This document shows positions 1 to 7,793 of a stretch of DNA of 64,000 nt, piece by piece; positions within the stretch are counted from its first letter, which is position 1; every line of letters begins with the position of its first letter. Under the pieces are notes generated by a model. The model ran no database searches. It saw only the letters and a list, made by a program, of their open reading frames with translations, and was not told the origin of the DNA. Source of the stretch: Chloroflexi bacterium UBA6077 (GTDB taxonomy: Bacteria > Chloroflexota > UBA6077); NCBI GenBank assembly GCA_002436065.1, contig DIXP01000008.1, positions 71,068 to 135,067 on the forward strand, read 5' to 3'. Position numbers and translations under genes: made by a program.

Positions 1-207
1 CAGTACCGCCCTCCCGCGAGGGCCGACATGCCCTTCCCGCACATGGACCTGACCGACCCGCCCCTTTCCTTCGTCCATCTCGCCGAAGGCTTCGGCGTGC
101 AGGGGCGGCGCATCGAGCAGCCAGACGAGATCGGCCCGGCACTGCGTGAGGCCCTGCGTACCCCTGGACCGATGCTGCTGGAAGTCGTGTTGGACGGCAC
201 TCCGTAG
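1..207 (+). CDS. Thiamine-diphosphate-dependent enzyme, C-terminal fragment
   Basis: The window opens inside this gene; 68 codons and a TAG stop remain. The residues resemble the end of the TPP-binding C-terminal domain of the acetolactate synthase/benzoylformate decarboxylase superfamily: an MDLTDPPLSF stretch leading to an AEGFGVQG segment, then a pattern ending in GPMLLEVVLDG, which is the usual last beta strand of that domain. The substrate cannot be told from this piece. The gene converges on the dehydrogenase at 465-1532, and two hairpins follow its stop. The assignment to the superfamily is fairly safe; any narrower name would be a guess. Confidence 0.7.
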   Translation, partial: QYRPPARADMPFPHMDLTDPPLSFVHLAEGFGVQGRRIEQPDEIGPALREALRTPGPMLLEVVLDGTP

Positions 208-211
208 CCTA

Positions 212-235
212 GCGCCTACGAGTAGCCGTAGGCGC
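212..235. terminator. Hairpin after the TPP-enzyme gene
   Basis: Nine-base arms (GCGCCTACG at 212-220 and CGTAGGCGC at 227-235) enclose a six-base loop, four bases after the upstream stop codon. There is no T-run, so it is a GC-rich hairpin of terminator type rather than a canonical intrinsic terminator. Confidence 0.5.
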
Positions 236-237
236 CC

Positions 238-289
238 TGTAGGAACTCATTTGGCCGAGTATCGATACTCGGCCAAATGAGTTCCTACA
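238..289. repeat. 52-bp perfect palindrome between convergent genes
   Basis: Positions 238-289 are a perfect inverted repeat with no spacer, centred on ATCGAT at 261-266. The two flanking genes converge here, so it could act as a bidirectional terminator. The length and perfection are greater than termination needs; see the findings. Confidence 0.8.
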
Positions 290-440
290 CCTGTCATCCT
301 GAGCGATTAGCGAAGGATCTCCTGTTACAGGTAGAACTACCTCGCCATGTTGAGCATGACAAGTATCGCCATGACGGGCATGGGAGGAGGCATCTCCGCG
401 TGAAACAGGAGATCCTTCGCTCCACGCTCAGGATGACACA
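290..440. repeat. Inverted pair of REP-like units
   Basis: A unit of about 36 bases beginning TGTCATCCTGAGCG and ending GCGAAGGATCTCCTGTT lies at about 291-326. Its inverted copy lies at about 404-439, differing in the three bases between the two conserved blocks. Similar TCATCCTGAGCG...GCGAAGGATCT units are common dispersed intergenic repeats in several bacterial groups, from memory. The enclosed 75 bases hold no gene; the short ORF crossing the pair is repeat sequence. Confidence 0.7.
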
Positions 441-464
441 TGTCAAGCCCACTATGGTGGAGTA

Positions 465-1532
465 CTAGCTCTTGACGTAGTCCGCGAAGCTTACTCCCAC
501 GCTGTCGCCCAACTTGGTGAGATCGCTGACAACTGCGTCGCTCAGAGGAACGCCGTTGGCCTTGCGGTCCGCCTCGGTGTTGGCCTCAGGCTCTCCAGCA
601 ACCATGATCTTGCTGAAGCCCTTAGCTAGCGGCTCGGTCCTGACCTCGCGAATCATCTGGTCCATCTCGGCCTTGAAGTCCGCGACCGGCCGGAAGCGAT
701 CGATCCGGAAGGCCATGAAGAAGTGGCTGCACGCCTGCGGCGTGTTCGGGTTGTTGTACAGTTCGCCAACATGAGGTCCAAAAGGTCCGGCGGCCAGGAC
801 GGCCGAGAGTACCTCGATGACCATCGCCAGGCCGAAGCCCTTGTGTCCGCCGAGGGGAAGCAGGGCCCCGCTCAGGGCCTCCTTGGCGTCGGTGGTCGGC
901 TCGCCTTCCTTGTTCATGGCCCAGGTCGGCGGGATGGGATCGCCCTTCTTGGACGCGAGGATCACGGCGCCACGAGCGACCACACTGGTAGCTAGGTCGA
1001 GGACGAAGGGTTTCTCTTCTCCGGCTGGTACGGCGAAGGCGATTGGGTTGGTCCCCAGGAACACCTTCTTGCCGCCCCAAGGCGCCATCAGCGATGGGGA
1101 GTTGGTCACGCACATGCCGATCATGTCACGATCGAGGGCCTTCATGGCGTAGTACGAAGCCGTGCCGAAGTGGTTGGAGTTGTTGGCCGTCACTATGGCG
1201 ACGCCTTCCCTCTCGGCCTTGTCCAGACAAAGCTGCATCGCCTTCGTGCCAACAACCTGCCCCAGGCCATTCTGGCCGTCGTAGGCCGCCGTGGTCGCGT
1301 TCTCCATCACGATGGTGCCCGCGGCCTTGCCATTGATCAGGCCTGCCTGTACCCTCTCCACGTAGATGGGGAGTCGAGTTACGCCGTGGGTGTCGACGCC
1401 GCGGAGGTTTGCCATAATCAGGTTGTCGGTGACCATCTCCGCATACTCTCGAGGTACCCCTGCCTTCTCCTGTACGTCGATGCAGAAGGCGGCAAGCTTC
1501 TCAGGATTGAAGCGTTTTCCAGTGTCTTCCAT
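465..1532 (-). CDS. Malate/L-lactate dehydrogenase, type 2 (Ldh2 family)
   Basis: This 355-residue protein belongs to the NAD(P)-dependent Ldh2/MDG2 family (relatives include ComC, YlbC and AllD), which oxidises 2-hydroxyacids such as malate, lactate, sulfolactate or ureidoglycolate in the cytoplasm. Visible signatures are the D47-x-H49-G motif followed by RLPIYVER, an NSNHFG block with the probable catalytic His121, and a GGHKGFGLAMVIE block near the cofactor pocket. The ATG at 1532 is preferred because GGAGG lies eight bases upstream; a TTG five codons earlier overlaps that ribosome site. A possible promoter lies at 1617-1645, inside the start of the divergent gene. The exact substrate cannot be read from sequence. 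Confidence 0.88.
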   Translation of the reverse strand: MEDTGKRFNPEKLAAFCIDVQEKAGVPREYAEMVTDNLIMANLRGVDTHGVTRLPIYVERVQAGLINGKAAGTIVMENATTAAYDGQNGLGQVVGTKAMQLCLDKAEREGVAIVTANNSNHFGTASYYAMKALDRDMIGMCVTNSPSLMAPWGGKKVFLGTNPIAFAVPAGEEKPFVLDLATSVVARGAVILASKKGDPIPPTWAMNKEGEPTTDAKEALSGALLPLGGHKGFGLAMVIEVLSAVLAAGPFGPHVGELYNNPNTPQACSHFFMAFRIDRFRPVADFKAEMDQMIREVRTEPLAKGFSKIMVAGEPEANTEADRKANGVPLSDAVVSDLTKLGDSVGVSFADYVKS

Positions 1533-1598
1533 GGAATGTGCCTCCAATAGATGATGTGGGTCAGTAGGGGCTGGAACCAGGGCTGGCGCATCTAAAAG

Positions 1599-4124
1599 GT
1601 GCGACAGGGCGGCACTATGATAACATGGCTCTCATGGTGGATCAAAAGGCAGGTTGTTGTGGAGCACATTGTTGACGAGCAGGCCCTTCCGGGCCTCCAG
1701 CTATCTCGTACCCCTGGTCGCATTCCCAGGGCAACCCGATCCCTCTGGCATTTGGTACGACGGTTGGCTGTGGACGGCATCGCCTTACTGGTATATGCGA
1801 TGGCCGTGGCGATCTTCCTCTGGCGCATAGTCGCCGGAGGCCTCATCCCTGTCGGGTTCGATCTCCTGGCCTACTTCTACCCCTACAAGGCATACCTGGC
1901 GCAGCTTGTGAGAAGCGGTGAGTTGCCCCTCTGGAACCCAATGATCTTCATGGGTGCACCGCTGCTGGCCAACATCCAGGTTGCGGCGCTGTACCCGCCG
2001 GACACACTGTTCTACCTGCTACCCACGACGGAAGCAATACGGTGGAGCGTGGTCCTCCATCTCTTCCTGGGAGCGGCATTCACCTATCTGTTCGCACGGG
2101 TTTCTCTGGGACTGTCGCCCGCGGCCTCGTGGTTGGCTGGGGCCTGTCTCGGACTGGGAGGCTTTCTCGGGGCACACGTCGGCCATCTGAACCAGCTTCA
2201 CGCGGCAGTCTGGCTCCCCCTTCTGCTGCTCTGTCTGGAACGAGCGACCACCCGACGGAGCCTCGTGGCGGTCTCGGCCGGTGGGGTCGTTGCCGCCACA
2301 CAGCTCCTCGCGGGCCACACCCAGGAGGTCTACTACTCCTATTTGGCATTGGGGCTGTTCGCCTGCTACCTTTCGGCGTTTGGAGGTGGACGGGGGTGGG
2401 GACGGCTGTGGCCCCTGGGCGTGGTATCTACAATGTTGCTGCTGGGCGGCACCATCTCCGGTGTGCAACTGCTACCCACCCTCGAGCTGGCCCGTGAGTC
2501 CTACCGATCCGGCGGCATTCCCTACCCGGAGGCCGTGGTGTACTCCGTGCCGCCGCGGGAGATGCTGGACTCCATCCTGCCACTTTACTTTCAGATGCCC
2601 TACCTGGAATTGGTGGGCTACACCGGCATAGTCTCTGTTGTGCTGGTCCCCGCGGCATTGGTCTCTTTGCGTCGTGGGGCCCTGCCACTGTTCTTCGGCG
2701 GCATGGCGCTCCTGGCCCTCGGCCTCAGCCTGGGGGGCTTCACCCCACTCTACAGCGTCCTCTATCGCTGGTTTCCCGGCTTCGACCTGTTCCGCGCTCC
2801 GGGCCGCTGGCTGTTCATCTTCAGCTTCTCAACTGCGATCCTGGCGGCCATCGGCCTGGATGCCCTCAGGGAGAAACGGGACGGGGCTGAACTGGCGCGC
2901 TGGCTTGCTCGCTACGCCCTCGCCCTTTGCCTGGGGCTGGGATCTCTGCTCGCCCTTCGGCTGTTCCTTGGCGTCATCGACCAGGAGCCCTCCTGGCCCC
3001 ATCCCAGAGCGGTGCTCACATGGTCCACGTTCGCCCTTAGTGGCATCGCGCTCTCCATGGCTCTCGCCGCGACACCACGCAGTCGCTTTCCAGTCATCCT
3101 GATCCTCACCCTCGCCCTGAGCGAGCTGTACCTCGCCAAGGAACCACTGGAGTACAACCGGTCGGTTCCCGCCTCTCTCTATGAGTCGCACACCTCCCTG
3201 TCCATGGGCTTAGACGGGATGGAGCCCCAGCGAATGCTGAGCCTGGCAGGCGAGGAGTTCGAGGTCGCCGACCCGCAACTCGCCCCCCCTACCGGTCCCC
3301 TCGATCCGGGGGAAGTCACGGCGTACCTGAGGAACAGCAAGCTGAAGGAAACGATTCCTCCCAACCTGGGCATGGCAATGGGCCTTGCCACTCCCGATGG
3401 CTACGACGGCGGGCTGCTCCCCACGAGGCAATACGCCCAGCTCAAGCAGAGCCTCCTGCAGCCGAAGGATCCCAGGTCAGACCTCACCCTTAGGGACGGA
3501 TTGGGACCCCTTCCCTCTGGTGAACTGCTGTCAACTCTAGGAGTCGACTACCTGCTCGTGAACGTACATACGGGGGAGCAGACACCAGGATGGACCGAGA
3601 TACCCGGACAGAGCGAAAAACCGCTGCGGGTGCTCCGCAATAGCACCGAACCCGCCCGAGCCCAGGTGGTCCACCAGGCCGTGATTATGCCTGACGACAG
3701 CCAATCCCCGGAGGACATTTCGAGCCTGGACCTGTCCCAGATTGTGCTACTCCACGATGAGGTGCAGTTTGACGAGCCGGCCACCCAAGGGCGAGACACC
3801 CTTTCACTCGTCGAGGACTGGCCGCGGGAGGTAGTCTTCGACGTGGAGACAGAGCAGCCGGGCTTCTTGGTCCTCAGCGACAGCTACTACCCAGGTTGGC
3901 GAGTCCACGTCGACGACAGGGAAGAGCAGCTGTTACGGGCCAACTTCGCCCTTCGGGCCGTTCAACTGCAGCCAGGGCGACATCGGGTCCGCTTCTCCTA
4001 TGAGCCGGCAAGCCTCGCCCTGGGGCTTGGCTTGTCCCTGATGGGAATCCTGATCGCGGTCGCCCTCCCCGTTGTCGGGCGTCAGCTCTCGGGTCGGCGT
4101 GGCAGAACGATGAGTCCATCATGA
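1599..4124 (+). CDS. YfhO-family multipass membrane protein (putative glycosyltransferase)
   Basis: About 841 residues with many hydrophobic segments. It matches the YfhO family (PF09586 type), GT-C-like membrane proteins linked in Gram-positive bacteria to glycosylation of lipoteichoic acid. The N-terminal part has the family pattern FDLLAYFYPYKAYL followed by LPLWNPMIFMGAPLLAN, the first extracytoplasmic loop. The C-terminal region has the typical DSYYPGWRVHVD stretch, a small beta domain outside the membrane, and ends in a final membrane helix. The start is uncertain: GTG at 1599 or ATG at 1617. It stands apart from the large glycosyltransferase array further on but is of the same general kind. 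Donor and acceptor are unknown. Confidence 0.82.
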   Translation: MRQGGTMITWLSWWIKRQVVVEHIVDEQALPGLQLSRTPGRIPRATRSLWHLVRRLAVDGIALLVYAMAVAIFLWRIVAGGLIPVGFDLLAYFYPYKAYLAQLVRSGELPLWNPMIFMGAPLLANIQVAALYPPDTLFYLLPTTEAIRWSVVLHLFLGAAFTYLFARVSLGLSPAASWLAGACLGLGGFLGAHVGHLNQLHAAVWLPLLLLCLERATTRRSLVAVSAGGVVAATQLLAGHTQEVYYSYLALGLFACYLSAFGGGRGWGRLWPLGVVSTMLLLGGTISGVQLLPTLELARESYRSGGIPYPEAVVYSVPPREMLDSILPLYFQMPYLELVGYTGIVSVVLVPAALVSLRRGALPLFFGGMALLALGLSLGGFTPLYSVLYRWFPGFDLFRAPGRWLFIFSFSTAILAAIGLDALREKRDGAELARWLARYALALCLGLGSLLALRLFLGVIDQEPSWPHPRAVLTWSTFALSGIALSMALAATPRSRFPVILILTLALSELYLAKEPLEYNRSVPASLYESHTSLSMGLDGMEPQRMLSLAGEEFEVADPQLAPPTGPLDPGEVTAYLRNSKLKETIPPNLGMAMGLATPDGYDGGLLPTRQYAQLKQSLLQPKDPRSDLTLRDGLGPLPSGELLSTLGVDYLLVNVHTGEQTPGWTEIPGQSEKPLRVLRNSTEPARAQVVHQAVIMPDDSQSPEDISSLDLSQIVLLHDEVQFDEPATQGRDTLSLVEDWPREVVFDVETEQPGFLVLSDSYYPGWRVHVDDREEQLLRANFALRAVQLQPGRHRVRFSYEPASLALGLGLSLMGILIAVALPVVGRQLSGRRGRTMSPS
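1617..1645 (-). promoter_or_regulatory. Possible sigma-70 promoter of the type-2 dehydrogenase
   Basis: Reading the minus strand, TTGATC (1640-1645) and TATCAT (1617-1622) are 17 bases apart, giving a start near 1609 and a leader of about 77 bases. It overlaps the start codon of the divergent membrane-protein gene. The -35 box is only a partial match. Confidence 0.35.
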
Positions 4125-4142
4125 TGGTGCGGCGAACTAGCC

Positions 4143-4315
4143 AGGAAGGACAGGGCTTTTTAGTTCTCCTGCTTCTCTGCTCCTAGCGCCGCCCTCACCC
4201 GCCCTTCGGGCGGCCTCTCCCAGAGGGAGAGGCGATTCTGACGCCTCCCTCTCCCTCTGGGAGAGGGTAGGGGTGAGGGCCAGACGCAGAACTAAAAGGC
4301 CCTGCTAGGAAGGAC
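4143..4315. mobile_element. MITE-like element with terminal inverted repeats and 9-bp direct repeats
   Basis: CAGGGCTTTTTAGTTCT (4151-4167) and AGAACTAAAAGGCCCTG (4288-4304) are inverted repeats with one mismatch. They are flanked by direct repeats AGGAAGGAC at 4143-4151 and 4307-4315, which look like a target-site duplication. The interior (about 4193-4280) is itself a large inverted repeat made of CCCTCACCC and CTCTCCC/GGGAGAGG blocks. There is no coding capacity. The element fills most of the 313-base gap between the two flanking genes. Confidence 0.6.
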
Positions 4316-4322
4316 CTCATAG

Positions 4323-4351
4323 TTGATTCTCTCCCCTGAGACAGATACAAT
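4323..4351 (+). promoter_or_regulatory. Probable promoter of the polysaccharide deacetylase gene
   Basis: TTGATT (4323-4328) and TACAAT (4346-4351) are separated by 17 bases, about 90 bases before the start codon and just outside the MITE-like element. Confidence 0.5.
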
Positions 4352-4437
4352 CCGCACCAGGCTACTACTTACAAGAGTCCCTTCCCGCGGGATGCCCACG
4401 GGCAATCGCCACCCTTCCAGGGAGACTCCTCTCAATC

Positions 4438-5523
4438 TTGAAACGTTGGTCCGCGCTGGCCCTTTCTGCCTTGCTCCTGCTAGTCTCCGGAGGTGTACAC
4501 TTCCTCCTGGCTACTAGCGCCCCTGTCGTGGTAGCCCGCCCAGCCCCGGCAGTTGCGGGGATCCGGCAGTCCGCGGAGCCGGACGTGACGGTGGTCGGCC
4601 AACAAGAGGCCGCTGCCAATGATAGCCATCGCACCTACTCCACTGCCTTCGAGGGGGAGTCGGAGCCGCAAAGTGGACGACGGACGGCTTACGGCGCTTC
4701 AGGCAGCGCTCCGACCTGGGGCTTGGAGCACGACCTGCGGGGCGCGTGGTTCGCAGACGGCTCGCGAGGTGGTCGCTTCGAGCGGGTATCGCGCGGCCCT
4801 GCCCCACTACAGAGTATCACGCTACCAATCCTGATGTACCATCACATCCGCCCCATCGACGCGAGGATCAGCGCGGACCGCTACGCCCGGGAACTCACCC
4901 TCCCAGCAGACGAATTCGATGTCCAACTGCGCTACCTGACCGACCGCGGGTTTAAGACGATCACCATGGCCGACCTCGCCCTGCAGTTGCAGGGCCGGAA
5001 GGATCTCCCCACCCGCGCCGTCATCCTTACCTTCGACGACGGCTACGACGACAACTATCTCTACGCCTATCCACTCCTTCGACGCTACCAGCTCTCCGGC
5101 ACCTTCTTCATCACGACCGGCTTGATCGACCTGGATGGATACATGACCTTTCCTCAGCTCAGGATAATGGTTGGCGGGGGAATGGAGGCGGGTTCCCACC
5201 TGCTGTCCCATTCGGACCTGACGCAGCTATCCGTGGCGCAGAGAGACAAGGAGTTGCGGGAGTCCAAGCGGGAGTTGGAGGCCGAGACAGGGAGGGCAAT
5301 CCAGGCCCTTTCCTATCCCGGGGGGGCATTCAGCCCCGAGGTTGTGGCCGCCACCAGGAAGGCCGGGTACACCACGGCCGTCACCACCCAGTACGGTGCG
5401 GTCCACGATGGGTTGAGGCCGCTCGAACTGCCGAGGATCAGGATCAGCGGATGGGAGAACCTGGCGAGCTTCCGCTCCAAGATCGACCCGCTGATCCCCA
5501 GCGAGGAGCCAACGACCAGGTAG
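4438..5523 (+). CDS. Polysaccharide deacetylase (NodB homology domain), secreted or membrane-anchored
   Basis: This 361-residue protein removes N- or O-acetyl groups from a glycan, outside the cytoplasmic membrane. A hydrophobic stretch at about residues 5-25 is a signal peptide or anchor, followed by a low-complexity linker to about 125. The NodB domain has the metal/catalytic motif TFDDGYDD (Asp200, Asp201), the second motif HLLSH (His254, His258) and a SYPGGAFSP block corresponding to motif 3. An LPILMYHHI strand opens the domain, as in the family. The start is TTG; no better ATG lies upstream and the ribosome site GGAG is rather distant (13 bases). It converges on dapA. The substrate could be peptidoglycan or an exopolysaccharide. 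Confidence 0.88.
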   Translation: MKRWSALALSALLLLVSGGVHFLLATSAPVVVARPAPAVAGIRQSAEPDVTVVGQQEAAANDSHRTYSTAFEGESEPQSGRRTAYGASGSAPTWGLEHDLRGAWFADGSRGGRFERVSRGPAPLQSITLPILMYHHIRPIDARISADRYARELTLPADEFDVQLRYLTDRGFKTITMADLALQLQGRKDLPTRAVILTFDDGYDDNYLYAYPLLRRYQLSGTFFITTGLIDLDGYMTFPQLRIMVGGGMEAGSHLLSHSDLTQLSVAQRDKELRESKRELEAETGRAIQALSYPGGAFSPEVVAATRKAGYTTAVTTQYGAVHDGLRPLELPRIRISGWENLASFRSKIDPLIPSEEPTTR

Positions 5524-5582
5524 GCGCCGAAGGCGCCGTCTGCCGGGAGCGCAGGGCTCTGGCCCGCCTGTTCCTACGAAAC

Positions 5583-5696
5583 GTAGGGAAGGGGCTCGTC
5601 CCCTTCCGCCCACGGGGGCATGGACGCGCGATGCTGCCCATTCCCCACCGCGTTCCCCATCACCGCCGCGCGGCAGGGGATAAACCCCTGCCCTAC
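5583..5696. repeat. GC hairpin repeats between convergent genes
   Basis: Two hairpins: GAAGGGG/CCCCTTC arms at about 5588-5606, and GGCAGGGG/CCCCTGCC at 5672-5692 with loop ATAAA, bordered by GTAGGG (or its complement). GTAGGG-bordered hairpins of this kind recur at 25380-25403 and 61783-61845. The second is well placed to end transcription of dapA or of the deacetylase gene. Confidence 0.5.
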
Positions 5697-5726
5697 GCCG
5701 CCATACAAGACCAGCCTGGTGAAGCG

Positions 5727-6626
5727 CTAGCCCCTAGAAATCGGCAGGTCGACCGTGGACGCGGCTAGCGCCGCATCCACGACGGCGGCCGACTTCTCAT
5801 CGATCTCCACCAACGGTAGGCGAGGCTTGCCCACCTGGAACCCCACCCTATTCAGAGCGTACTTCAGCGGGATGGGATTGGTCACCACGAACAGAGAGTT
5901 CACCAGGGGCAACGTCTCACGATGGATCCTGGCCGCGGTTGCCACATCTCCAGCCAGGAAGCCTCCGATCATCCTCTGGATCTGCTTGCCGATCAGATGG
6001 CTGGCCACGCTGACGATCCCGTAGCCTCCCAGCGCCAGTATCGGCAGGGTGCTGCTGTCGTCGCCGCTCCACACCAGGAAGCCGGATCGGGACTTATCGA
6101 TGATCTTGGCGATCCCATCGAAGTTGCCGCTGGCCTCCTTCACCCCCACAATGCTGTCGATCTCGCTCAGCCGAATGGTGGTGTCCGGCAGCATATTCGT
6201 GACCGTGCGGCTCGGCACGTTGTACAGGATCATCGGCAACGGCACCGCCTCGGCGATGGCCTTGAAGTGCTGATACAACCCCTCTTGTGGCGGCTTGTTG
6301 TAGTAGGGGACGGTTCCCAGGATCCCGTCAACACCCACCTTCTGCGCCTCTAGGCTGAGTTCGATGCTCTCGGCCGTATTGTAGTTACAGGTGCCAGCCA
6401 CAACCGGTACCCGCCGGCCGACGGCCTCCTTGACCTCCGCGTACAACCGAATCTTCTCCTCGCCGGTCAGGGTCGGCGACTCGCCGGTAGTCCCAGTGAT
6501 CACCAGTCCATCGGTGCCACTCTGCACCAGCGCTAGAGCCAGTTCTCGAGCGCGCTGGAAGTCGACCCCTCCAGCTTCGTCAAAAGGGGTTACCATAGCC
6601 GTCAGAACGCGTCCGAAGGTCACCAT
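5727..6626 (-). CDS. dapA: 4-hydroxy-tetrahydrodipicolinate synthase
   Basis: DapA condenses pyruvate with aspartate semialdehyde, the committed step of the diaminopimelate/lysine branch, in the cytoplasm. At 299 residues it has the usual length. It shows the GTTGESPTL active-site loop (Thr46, Thr47), Tyr135 in YNVPSR, and the Schiff-base lysine Lys163 in GVKEASGN. The ATG is preceded by GGAGGGGGG on the minus strand. It is the last gene of the minus-strand run dapB-asd-dapA, so substrate supply (Asd) and the following reductase (DapB) are encoded together. A 134-base spacer with a dispersed repeat separates it from asd. Confidence 0.96.
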   Translation of the reverse strand: MVTFGRVLTAMVTPFDEAGGVDFQRARELALALVQSGTDGLVITGTTGESPTLTGEEKIRLYAEVKEAVGRRVPVVAGTCNYNTAESIELSLEAQKVGVDGILGTVPYYNKPPQEGLYQHFKAIAEAVPLPMILYNVPSRTVTNMLPDTTIRLSEIDSIVGVKEASGNFDGIAKIIDKSRSGFLVWSGDDSSTLPILALGGYGIVSVASHLIGKQIQRMIGGFLAGDVATAARIHRETLPLVNSLFVVTNPIPLKYALNRVGFQVGKPRLPLVEIDEKSAAVVDAALAASTVDLPISRG

Positions 6627-6651
6627 CAGATTACCCCCCTCCTCTTCTTAC

Positions 6652-6754
6652 ACTCCCCTCTCCCTGAGGGAGAGGGTCAGGGTGAGGGAGACGATCGGTT
6701 GTCTCCCAGGTATTCCCTCACCCCAACCCCCTCCCACGGGGAGAGGGGCTTTCC
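6652..6754. repeat. Dispersed CTCTCCC/GGGAGAGG repeat, intergenic copy
   Basis: This lies between asd and dapA. The first 37 bases (6652-6688) are identical to 44598-44634, which lies inside a coding sequence. The second half (about 6714-6752) has a CCCTCACCCC block and a CTCCCACGGGGAGAG hairpin. Transcription from asd into dapA would have to pass through it. Confidence 0.75.
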
Positions 6755-6760
6755 TAGCAC

Positions 6761-7783
6761 TTACCGCTTGCCCAGCCAGCCATTCTGGATCAGAGCCTCG
6801 GCAATCTGCACCGCGTTTAGTGCAGCACCCTTCCGGATGTTGTCCGAAACCACATACATGGCCAGGCCGTTGGGGTGGGAGATGTCCTTCCGGATCCGCC
6901 CCACAAACACCTCGTCCTTGCCAGCACCGTAGCTCGGCAGCGGATACACGTTGTTGGACAAGTCGTCCTGCACAATCACACCGGGCGCTCCGGAGAGGAT
7001 CTCACGCGCCTCTGCCGGCGTCATCGGCCGCTCCAACTCGATGTGGATCGCCTCGGCGTGGCAGAGGGGCACGGGCACGCGCACCGTGGTGGCCGAGACC
7101 AGCACGTCCGGAGCGTGCATGATCTTCCGTGTCTCGTAGAGCATCTTCATCTCTTCGCGGCTGTACCCGTTGTCCTGGAACGGCTCGATGTGAGGCAGCA
7201 AGTTGAAAGCGATCTGGTAAGGATACACCTTGGCCTCGGCCTTGCGACCCTCAAGAATTGCCCGCGCTTGGTCAAACATCTCGTCCACAGCATTGGACCC
7301 CGTCCCCGAAACCGACTGGTAGGTATCGACGATGATCCGCTTAATCTGGTTCACCCGGTGAATCGGATTCAACGCCACTACCATTTGAATCGTGGAGCAG
7401 TTGGGGTTGGCAATGATCCCATGGTGGCCCTTGGCATCCTCCAGGTTCACCTCCGGGACGACCAGCGGCACGTCCGGGGTCATTCTGAAGGCACGACTGT
7501 TGTCAACCACCACCGCACCGGCTGCCGCAGCGATGGGGGAATACTCCTCACTGATCTCCGCACCCGCGGAAGCCAGGACGATATCTATATCCTTGAACGA
7601 GTCCTTCCCCGTCTCCTGGACAACGATCTGTTTTGAACCATAGGCTACCGTCTTGCCGGCCGATCGGTCTGAGGCCAGGAGCACGAGGTCCGAAACGGGA
7701 AACTGCCGCTGCTGGAGGATCTTGATGAACTCGCGACCCACCATTCCTGTTGCGCCGAGGATCGCCACGCGGTAACCGGTCAT
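6761..7783 (-). CDS. asd: Aspartate-semialdehyde dehydrogenase
   Basis: Asd reduces aspartyl phosphate to aspartate semialdehyde with NADPH, feeding lysine/diaminopimelate, threonine and methionine synthesis. The 340-residue protein starts with the NADP-binding motif GATGMVGREF at residues 10-19. It carries the catalytic Cys129 in NPNCSTIQ and the probable catalytic His242 in the segment following RVPVPL. A longer reading frame upstream is rejected: AAGGAG lies six bases before the ATG at 7783, and the Rossmann motif begins at the expected distance. The start lies 10 bases after the dapB stop, indicating co-transcription. Confidence 0.96.
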   Translation of the reverse strand: MTGYRVAILGATGMVGREFIKILQQRQFPVSDLVLLASDRSAGKTVAYGSKQIVVQETGKDSFKDIDIVLASAGAEISEEYSPIAAAAGAVVVDNSRAFRMTPDVPLVVPEVNLEDAKGHHGIIANPNCSTIQMVVALNPIHRVNQIKRIIVDTYQSVSGTGSNAVDEMFDQARAILEGRKAEAKVYPYQIAFNLLPHIEPFQDNGYSREEMKMLYETRKIMHAPDVLVSATTVRVPVPLCHAEAIHIELERPMTPAEAREILSGAPGVIVQDDLSNNVYPLPSYGAGKDEVFVGRIRKDISHPNGLAMYVVSDNIRKGAALNAVQIAEALIQNGWLGKR

Positions 7784-7793
7784 CTCTATCTCC

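Noticed and set aside
277..468. 63-codon open frame between the first two genes
   Set aside because: It consists of the inverted REP-like units and the end of the palindrome.
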